From: CALFER01 sp964472395
GTDB taxonomy: Bacteria > CSSED10-310 > CALFER01
Assembly (NCBI GenBank): GCA_964472395.1
Contig: CAYYMM010000001.1
Location: 60,315-124,314 of the forward strand
Direction: 5' to 3'
Length of the DNA stretch: 64,000 nucleotides
Of the stretch, positions 25,501 to 31,870 are shown in pieces. Below the pieces are notes generated by a model. That model saw only the letters and a program-made list of their open reading frames with translations, did no database searches and was not told where the DNA came from. Numbering within the stretch: the first letter of the stretch is position 1; each line of letters opens with the position of its first letter. A program made the position numbers and the translations under genes.

Positions 25501-27726
25501 TTATCCGGCGCCGGGGAACAGTTTCAGGACCTCCGATGCGGATTGGATTCGCAGCTCCGGCGATTTCTGAATAAGTTTGACGATCAGCGAGTCGAGCCAG
25601 CTCGGGAGATCCTTGCGCAAGGTGTTCGGAGGAGGGGGCATCAGATCGAGTTGTTTGTCGAGTATTTCGTCGAGGGTGTCGCCGGCGAAAGGCAGGATGC
25701 CCGTCGCCATCTCATAGAACGTCACTCCGAGCGAATACAAGTCAGAACGAATGCTTGCCCGGTGTCCCGTGATCTGCTCCGGTGCGATGTATTCCGGAGT
25801 GCCGAGAACAGAATCGGTATCATGCTTCTGCCTGACACCCATGGCTTGCGAGATGCCGAAATCGACCAGTGTGGCATGCCCTCTGTGGTTCAGAAAGATA
25901 TTGTGTGGCTTGATATCGGCATGAATGATCCCCTGATCGTGGCTGTGAACCAGCGCGGACAAGATTTGCCGCGCAATTGACAGGATCAGGGGGAGGGGCA
26001 TGGGGCCTTCTCGCTGGATCCTGCTCTTGAGTTCCTCGCCTTCCAGGTATTCCATCGAGATGAACCAGAGATTTCCGGCACGATTGAGATCATAAATTTT
26101 GATGATGCTAGGATGGCTGAGCCGCCTCGCGAGCGTGACCTCACGCTTGATGATCTCGATGAAATCAGGGTCGTAGGAGTATTTGGGTTTGAGGATTTTC
26201 AGGGCGACGGCGATGTCGAGTTCGCGATCGGCGGCTCGGTACACAATGCCCATGCCGCCCTTGCCGATGATCTCGAGCAACTCGTAGCGATCGACGATCG
26301 TCATCCCGATCGGTAACTCTCCGACAACCGTTTCCTGAAGTTCCGCGGTGATTTCTTCTTTCATCGCGGCGCACCAGTTCAGATACTGCCGGGATTCCTT
26401 GTAATCCTTGTCGAATTTGACGATTTTCTGGAATTCGATCAGCGCCGGGTTGATCTGTCCGTCTTCATACAGGCTGATCGCATACTCATAATGCACTTCG
26501 ACGGTATCTTTGGAGATCGGGAGCGCGAAAAGAGTACGGACAGCGGCGACTCCGTTATCGATCTTCCCGAGTCTGAAGTAGCAGATGGCGCGGAGCATTC
26601 GAGCGGTTGAAATCGACGGGTGATTGTCTTCGATACGAAGCAGAAGCCGCAGCGCTTCTTCGTTCTCTTTTTGTTCGAGGTGGATTTTGGCGGCATGGAG
26701 ATAATTCTTCAGATGAACATGCAGGCGGATTGCCTGGTCTTTGTTGCCGATCTGCTCGTATAAATCCGCCGCCGTTTCGAAGTGGCCGGTCTGTTCATAC
26801 ATTCTTGCGGCTTTTTCGTAGTTGCCGGCTCGAAAGTGCATTTCCGCCGCCAGCATATGATCGTTGATCGCCTCGTAGCGCTCGGCGGCACGCCCAAAAT
26901 CACCCGCTTTTTCGAAATATTCCGCGGCGGTGGCGATATCTCCGAGTGAATCGGCGAGTTCAGCGGCCCTTAGGGGATCACCGGAGTCACCCGACACGCG
27001 CGCAGTCAGTTTGATGGCCTTGTCGAGCTGGTTAGTTCGCTTGAGCAACGCGATCTGAAGATCGATCATGTTGCCACGTTCGTAGCAGGCCAGAGCGGCC
27101 GAAACTTCTCCAGCTTTGTCATAACAAGCGCCGGCCTCTTTCCAGTTCTGAATCCGTTCATACAACTGTGCGCATTTCTGGAGATTCGGAACGCGACGCC
27201 AGGCTTCGGCTGCCGCAACGATGAGAGCGCGATAATTCGCATCTTCGATCCTGTTTTTTGCGATCGAGACACCGGTGGGGTTTTCGAGAGAAGCGGCTTT
27301 TTCGAAACATACCGCCGCGCTGCGCACCATGTTCGCCTTGTTGTACTTTTCGCCAGCCGATTTGAAGTCCGAAAGAGACTCGTAGATCCGGGCGGCTTCT
27401 GCGAGAATGCCGATGGATTCATACAGTTCGGCTGCTTCCCGGAAGCGTTTGGCTTTCTTGAATGCGATCGCAGCCTGCAACGCATTTCCGGCACGTCTGT
27501 AGAGTTCTCCCGCGTGGTTGAAATCGCCCAGGGTGATGTACATCTCCGCCGCCTGGTCCAGCCTTCCGATGCGTTCGCAGACTTTGGCAGCCTTGAGCAG
27601 AAGATTCTCCTGGGTGAAGAGGGCAATGGCCTGATCGTGCTCTCCGGCCTGAAGATACAACTCGGCTGCGCGGGCATAGTCGCCAAGCTTTTCCAGTTTC
27701 CGGGCTTTCTTCAGTTGCTCCGACAC
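25501..27726 (-). CDS. Protein kinase with 13-residue helical repeats
   Basis: 741 residues from GTG 27726, chosen because AGGAG lies six bases upstream; a TTG at 27774 would overlap the promoter. Residues about 10-350 contain 23 tandem units of 13 residues with pattern G-x-x-x-x-A-A-x-x-Y-x-x-A (for example GDYARAAELYLQA, GEHDQAIALFTQE), broken by two insertions. Ordinary TPR-like helices follow to about 470. The C-terminal kinase domain (about 483-741) has GKGGMGIVY, ALKILKP, a catalytic loop IIHADIKPHN (Ala for the usual Arg of HRD, catalytic Asp kept), VDFGIS and GTPEYIAPEQ. It has no transmembrane helix. The repeats probably bind partners that recruit substrates. Confidence 0.88.
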   Translation of the reverse strand: MSEQLKKARKLEKLGDYARAAELYLQAGEHDQAIALFTQENLLLKAAKVCERIGRLDQAAEMYITLGDFNHAGELYRRAGNALQAAIAFKKAKRFREAAELYESIGILAEAARIYESLSDFKSAGEKYNKANMVRSAAVCFEKAASLENPTGVSIAKNRIEDANYRALIVAAAEAWRRVPNLQKCAQLYERIQNWKEAGACYDKAGEVSAALACYERGNMIDLQIALLKRTNQLDKAIKLTARVSGDSGDPLRAAELADSLGDIATAAEYFEKAGDFGRAAERYEAINDHMLAAEMHFRAGNYEKAARMYEQTGHFETAADLYEQIGNKDQAIRLHVHLKNYLHAAKIHLEQKENEEALRLLLRIEDNHPSISTARMLRAICYFRLGKIDNGVAAVRTLFALPISKDTVEVHYEYAISLYEDGQINPALIEFQKIVKFDKDYKESRQYLNWCAAMKEEITAELQETVVGELPIGMTIVDRYELLEIIGKGGMGIVYRAADRELDIAVALKILKPKYSYDPDFIEIIKREVTLARRLSHPSIIKIYDLNRAGNLWFISMEYLEGEELKSRIQREGPMPLPLILSIARQILSALVHSHDQGIIHADIKPHNIFLNHRGHATLVDFGISQAMGVRQKHDTDSVLGTPEYIAPEQITGHRASIRSDLYSLGVTFYEMATGILPFAGDTLDEILDKQLDLMPPPPNTLRKDLPSWLDSLIVKLIQKSPELRIQSASEVLKLFPGAG

Positions 27727-27758
27727 AACAGTCTCCTGTGTGCGTGAATGACAAAAGT

Positions 27759-27787
27759 ATTTTAGCGTTTTCAACTCTCTTTGACAA
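27759..27787 (-). promoter_or_regulatory. Sigma-70-type promoter of the repeat-kinase operon
   Basis: On the minus strand: TTGTCA (27787 to 27782), 17-base spacer, TAAAAT (27764 to 27759). It is 33 bases before GTG 27726. A plus-strand box TTGACA (27781-27786) overlaps it. Confidence 0.65.
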
Positions 27788-27810
27788 CCCGCAGGGTTCC
27801 CGGCGAGAAT
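27781..27810 (+). promoter_or_regulatory. Divergent promoter for the NTF2-like gene
   Basis: TTGACA (27781-27786), 18-base spacer, GAGAAT (27805-27810). Its -35 box overlaps that of the kinase promoter on the other strand. Confidence 0.45.
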
Positions 27811-27873
27811 TAATGAACGATCCTGAAGTGCGAAATGTAATTCCGGTAGGAGCGGAACACTGGAGACGAGAGG

Positions 27874-28374
27874 ATGAAAAACGACCGGCGGCGCGATCGA
27901 AAAGTATCAACACTCATTCGTCCGCGGCATCTGATCCCGATCGCCGTCACAATCGGGCTGATCAGCCTGTTGTTCTATCTCCGGAGCGATCGCCGGGCCA
28001 TCCGGATCATGGTCGATCATGGTGTCGATGCAATCGAATCCGAAGATCGGAGCCTGTTGTTCGCTCTGGTTTCCCAATCCTATCATGATGATCTCGGATA
28101 TGATCGCTCCGATGTTCTCGGGATCGCGCAGGATTTTTTGGATGCATTCGATGAGATCAACGTCACGGTGGAATCGATGACCATCGCGCTCGAAGGTCGG
28201 CAGGCGACTGTCGAGGTTCAATTCAAGGTTGTCGTTTCATATGAGGGGCAACGTGGATATCTTGCAGGCGCACCTCAAACTGCCGAAACGATTCGATTGG
28301 GTCTTGCCAGAGAAAAGCAGGGGTGGCGTGTGGTTCGCGCCGACTACCCTCGTATTCCGCGGGGTCGCACGTGA
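27874..28374 (+). CDS. Membrane-anchored NTF2-like domain protein
   Basis: 166 residues. A basic N-terminus (MKNDRRRDRK) is followed by one transmembrane helix (about 19-36, HLIPIAVTIGLISLLFYL). The outside domain of about 125 residues begins with a helix containing LLFALVSQSYHDDLGYDR and continues with beta strands (ATVEVQFKVVVSY, GWRVVRADYP), the pattern of small NTF2/SnoaL-like cone domains. No catalytic residues can be named. It is divergent from the repeat kinase and convergent with serS. Function unknown. Confidence 0.7.
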   Translation: MKNDRRRDRKVSTLIRPRHLIPIAVTIGLISLLFYLRSDRRAIRIMVDHGVDAIESEDRSLLFALVSQSYHDDLGYDRSDVLGIAQDFLDAFDEINVTVESMTIALEGRQATVEVQFKVVVSYEGQRGYLAGAPQTAETIRLGLAREKQGWRVVRADYPRIPRGRT

Positions 28375-28399
28375 TAATCGAACCGCATTCGCTGGAGAC

Positions 28400-29668
28400 T
28401 CAGCGGATTTCCGTCATTCCGGCCATGTAAGGCAGGAGTGCATCCGGAATGCGAATCGAACCGTCGCGTTGCTGATAGTTTTCAAGAATCGCGATCATGG
28501 TTCGGGGCATTCCGAGTCCGGATCCGTTGAGTGTATGAACGAATTCCGGTTTTCCTTTTTCTTCGCGGCGGAACCGGATATCGGCACGCCGGGCCTGGAA
28601 AGATTCGAAATTCGAGCAGGAACTGACTTCGAGCCATTCCCGGCATCCCGGTGCCCAAAGCTCGATATCGTATTTTTTCGCCGCAGTGAATGAAAGATCG
28701 CCGGCACAGATATCGATGATGCGATGAGGGATTCCAAGTTCCATGCAGACGTGTTCAGCGTCGGACAGAAGCGATTCGAGTTCATCGTAGCTGGTTTCCG
28801 GTGAGACAAATTTAACGAGTTCGACCTTGTCGAACTGGTGCCCCCTTTTGATGCCTCGGACATCCCGCCCGGCAGACATTTTTTCCCTCCGGAAACACGC
28901 TGTATAGGAAACATATCGTCTGGGAAGCGTTCCTGGCTCGAATATCTCGCTCCGGTGCATATTGGTCACGGGAACCTCTGCGGTCGGAACAAAGAAAAAA
29001 TCATCTTCATCGTCGCGGTAGAGATTGTCGCCGAATTTGGGAAGTTGTCCCGTCCCGAACATACATTCGCGTCGGACCATGTAAGGGGGATAGATTTCGG
29101 TATAGCCGTGCTTGAGCGTGTGGAGGTCGAGCATGAAGGCGATGACGGCACGTTGCAATCTAGCGCCGGCACCCTTGAGGATATAGAAGCGCGAGCCGGA
29201 TATCTTCTGCCCGCGTTCGAAGTCGATAATGCCTAAGTTTTCGGCGAGTTCCCAATGTGGTTTGGGTTCGAAGTCAAACTCAGGGAGTTTCCCGACGATC
29301 CGGATCACGCGATTCTCATCTTCCGATGCGCCGTCCGGGACGCTGCTGTGCGGCAGATTCGGCATCTGAAGCATCCATGATTCCTGACGGGCATCCATAT
29401 CCGCAAGTTCCTTGTCCATACCATCGATCCGATCCCCGACTTCACGCATTTCGACGATTTTCCGTTGCCGGATGTCGGGGTTCTTTTCGATGGAGATTTC
29501 TTTCGAGACCCGATTGCGGATGGCTTTGAGTTCTTCGAGTTTGACGATCAGGGTGCGACGATCGACATCGATCTGGAGGATTTCATCGATGGGAGCTTCG
29601 ACATGAAGGCGTCGAAGCGCGGTACGGATCAGATCGGGATCTTTTCGTATCAATTTGATATCCAGCAT
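28400..29668 (-). CDS. serS: Seryl-tRNA synthetase
   Basis: 422 residues from ATG 29668, giving the standard opening MLDIKLIRKDPDLI; GAGG lies eight bases upstream, inside the end of panD. The N-terminal coiled-coil tRNA-binding arm spans about 30-100. The class II catalytic core has TAEVPVTN, motif 2 in CFRREKMSAGRDVRGIKRGH and motif 3 near GSGLGMPRTMIAILENYQ. It charges tRNA-Ser with serine in the cytoplasm. It is the last gene of a minus-strand run with panD and the phosphofructokinase gene. Confidence 0.96.
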   Translation of the reverse strand: MLDIKLIRKDPDLIRTALRRLHVEAPIDEILQIDVDRRTLIVKLEELKAIRNRVSKEISIEKNPDIRQRKIVEMREVGDRIDGMDKELADMDARQESWMLQMPNLPHSSVPDGASEDENRVIRIVGKLPEFDFEPKPHWELAENLGIIDFERGQKISGSRFYILKGAGARLQRAVIAFMLDLHTLKHGYTEIYPPYMVRRECMFGTGQLPKFGDNLYRDDEDDFFFVPTAEVPVTNMHRSEIFEPGTLPRRYVSYTACFRREKMSAGRDVRGIKRGHQFDKVELVKFVSPETSYDELESLLSDAEHVCMELGIPHRIIDICAGDLSFTAAKKYDIELWAPGCREWLEVSSCSNFESFQARRADIRFRREEKGKPEFVHTLNGSGLGMPRTMIAILENYQQRDGSIRIPDALLPYMAGMTEIR

Positions 29669-29674
29669 AGCCAA

Positions 29675-30031
29675 TTACCTCATTTCAACCGGTTTGTTCG
29701 CATCATCGACGAAAACGAAAACCGGTTTGTGATTCCGGGCCTCTTCAGGAGTCATCATAGCCGAACTCAGGATAATGACCAGGTCTCCTTTACAGAACCA
29801 GCGCGCGGCAGCGCCGTTGAGGCAGACAGCGCCGGAATCGCGGCAGCCTTCGATGGCATAGGTCTGTATGCGTGCACCGTTGGAGAGGTTCAGAACCTGG
29901 ACCATCTCGAAAGGCAGTATCCCTGCGGCATCCATCAACCGCGTGTCGATCGTGATACTGCCCTGATAGTTCAGATCTGAATCCGTCACCCTTGCGCGGT
30001 GAATCTTACTTTTTACCAGGCTGATCAGCAT
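29675..30031 (-). CDS. panD: Aspartate 1-decarboxylase proenzyme
   Basis: 118 residues from ATG 30031. This start gives MLISLVKSKIHRARVTDSDL exactly as in PanD proteins; the longer frame to 30067 adds 12 atypical residues. The self-cleavage site is Gly24-Ser25 in NYQGSITID, which yields the pyruvoyl cofactor; Lys9, Arg54-region and Tyr residues typical of the family are present. It makes beta-alanine for pantothenate and coenzyme A. GGAGG is about 12 bases upstream, rather far. Confidence 0.96.
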   Translation of the reverse strand: MLISLVKSKIHRARVTDSDLNYQGSITIDTRLMDAAGILPFEMVQVLNLSNGARIQTYAIEGCRDSGAVCLNGAAARWFCKGDLVIILSSAMMTPEEARNHKPVFVFVDDANKPVEMR

Positions 30032-30063
30032 ATGGGTCGCACATCCTCCGATTCGTTCGTAAC

Positions 30064-31257
30064 TCAATAATCACTGGTCATGATGAGCAGTGGCTTAGAT
30101 TCGAACGATGTATAGATCGGACGCAACCGATCCTCATTATAGTATTTGGACACATCGACCACTTTTTTATAACTCGTGACGATATCGATCGGAACATTGT
30201 CGTATGTGCCTTTTCGAATGCTAAGGAGGCGGCCGGTCGTTCCCCGGAGAATGAGGTCGAGTGCCAGATTGCCGAACGCCATCGGGACGATTGAATCGAG
30301 CGCATCGGGATCGCCGCAGCGGATGAGGTAGCCGAGGCGTTGATTGACGACGTGGATGGGGCGGCTGTTGTTGTATTTCGGAGAGGTTTCGACCAGGAGA
30401 TTGGCGACCTGGTCGCCGATACCGCCGAGTTTTTTATGGCCGTACTGATCGGTTTTCTGGCTTTCGAACACCATGTCTCCGCCCTTGAGCCGCGCGCCTT
30501 CCGAAACCAGGACGACTGAGTAGCGGCTGGGGTTGGTGAATCGGTCCTGGACGAGCAGTTCCGTAAGTCTTTCGATACCGAACGGGCTTTCGGGAATGAG
30601 GCACCGGTTGGCGGCTCCGGCCATTGTCGGCAGGAGTGCCGTGAACCCCGCATATCGCCCGAAGGCTTCGATGATGAGGAATCGTTCGTGCGAACCGGCG
30701 GTGGTTCGGAGACTGTGTGTCAGTTGGATAATGCGGGTGACAGCCGTGCTGAACCCAATGCAGTAATCCGTTCCCGGCACATCGTTGTCCATGGTCTTGG
30801 GGATCGCGACGGTTTTGACGCCTTGTTTGGCCAGGTGCACACCGTAGCTCAAGGTGTCGTCGCCACCGATCGGGATCAGATACTCGACGCCCAGGAAATC
30901 GAGATTTTTAAGGACTTCAGGCGTGAGATCATTGATGTCGTTGGAGTACTGATCTTTGAGAAAATCAGGTACGGCTCCCTTCGGAATATGGCTCGGACGC
31001 GTCCTCGAACTGTGCAGGAATGTGCCGCCCGAACGATGGGCCCGGTTAACGATTTCCTCGGAAAGAACCTGATAATAGTCGTTATTGTCCGCATGCTTGT
31101 CCCGGCTCATACCGACCAGTCCTTCCCAGCCGCGTCGGATCCCGATGACCTTGAACCCTTCCCGGATCGCGCGAATCGTCACGGCCCGGATGGCCGGATT
31201 CAGACCCGGAACATCGCCTCCACCAGTCAAAATCGCAATGGTCCCTCTCTTTTTCAT
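30064..31257 (-). CDS. pfp: Pyrophosphate-type 6-phosphofructokinase
   Basis: 397 residues. N-terminal ILTGGGDVPGLN phosphate loop, GGDDT at 131-135, PKTMDND at 153-159 (catalytic Asp157), then substrate segments GRYAGF and SEGA. The second Asp of GGDD (Asp134) and Lys154 are the two residues that mark PPi-dependent enzymes; ATP-dependent ones have Gly at both. It phosphorylates fructose 6-phosphate with pyrophosphate, reversibly, in glycolysis. GGAGG precedes ATG 31257. It is the first gene of the run with panD and serS. Confidence 0.92.
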   Translation of the reverse strand: MKKRGTIAILTGGGDVPGLNPAIRAVTIRAIREGFKVIGIRRGWEGLVGMSRDKHADNNDYYQVLSEEIVNRAHRSGGTFLHSSRTRPSHIPKGAVPDFLKDQYSNDINDLTPEVLKNLDFLGVEYLIPIGGDDTLSYGVHLAKQGVKTVAIPKTMDNDVPGTDYCIGFSTAVTRIIQLTHSLRTTAGSHERFLIIEAFGRYAGFTALLPTMAGAANRCLIPESPFGIERLTELLVQDRFTNPSRYSVVLVSEGARLKGGDMVFESQKTDQYGHKKLGGIGDQVANLLVETSPKYNNSRPIHVVNQRLGYLIRCGDPDALDSIVPMAFGNLALDLILRGTTGRLLSIRKGTYDNVPIDIVTSYKKVVDVSKYYNEDRLRPIYTSFESKPLLIMTSDY

Positions 31258-31295
31258 TCATGCCTCCAATTCAATGACCCGATCTCTGGGCGGTC

Positions 31296-31337
31296 AAAAA
31301 AAAACATACGCCGTTTCCGGATACCAGTATCCGGAAA
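31296..31337 (-). terminator. Terminator-like hairpin after PilZ gene
   Basis: A 10-bp perfect stem (31314-31323 with 31328-31337, loop CCAG). On the minus strand a run of nine T follows after nine bases, so the spacing is longer than ideal. It separates the PilZ gene from the pfp operon. Confidence 0.5.
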
Positions 31338-31379
31338 TGAATATTCATACATCAGTTCGAGCAAAAATTCCAAGAGATG

Positions 31380-31742
31380 TTATTCTTCGACGGCGATTTT
31401 CCCGGGGTCGAACGCCAGCCCGATCACGACGACCCCGAACCGCGTTTCGACCCGTTTGACCTGTCCCGGGATCCGAAAGGTATGGGCATCGAGTGTCATG
31501 GTGAGATTGATTTCGCTGTCGGTTGAGAGACTCGGGCATTCGAGCGGTTTGAATCGAACGGAGATGCCATCGTCAGATACATCCATCACTTCACCTTTGC
31601 AGATCAGAGGAAAATAAACCTCCGCGCCGGGTTCGACAATCTTGCGCTCATACATGCGGCGGTCGTTACCGGCATCATCCACTGAAAGGAGGTGCTCGAT
31701 GCGCTCTTTCGGTCTGTTCTGCGGTTCCTTGATGTTCGACAT
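31380..31742 (-). CDS. PilZ domain protein (cyclic di-GMP binding)
   Basis: 120 residues. The two signature motifs of c-di-GMP-binding PilZ domains are present: RMYER (Arg-x3-Arg) near residue 30 and DVSDDG (Asp-x-Ser-x-x-Gly) about 25 residues later, followed by the beta-barrel strands. There is no other domain. Small PilZ proteins act as adaptors that change motility, pili or exopolysaccharide output. It is divergent from the sigma-54-controlled peptidase gene at 31871. Confidence 0.87.
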   Translation of the reverse strand: MSNIKEPQNRPKERIEHLLSVDDAGNDRRMYERKIVEPGAEVYFPLICKGEVMDVSDDGISVRFKPLECPSLSTDSEINLTMTLDAHTFRIPGQVKRVETRFGVVVIGLAFDPGKIAVEE

Positions 31743-31812
31743 GGCGGAATCCCCCTCGTGACGCGATCCGTCGCGCTCTCATATACAGACAATCGTAGCA
31801 CAGAATTCTATT

Positions 31813-31829
31813 TTGGCAAAGGTTTTGCT
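31813..31829 (+). promoter_or_regulatory. Sigma-54 promoter of C13-like peptidase gene
   Basis: TTGGCAAAGGTTTTGCT matches 11 of 13 defined positions of the -24/-12 consensus (YTGGCACG-N4-TTGCW), with exact GG-N10-GC spacing. Expected transcript start near 31841, 30 bases before the start codon. Confidence 0.82.
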
Positions 31830-31870
31830 ACTAATGGGCGGATTCCTATTTCTTTTAACAGGAGGTCAAT

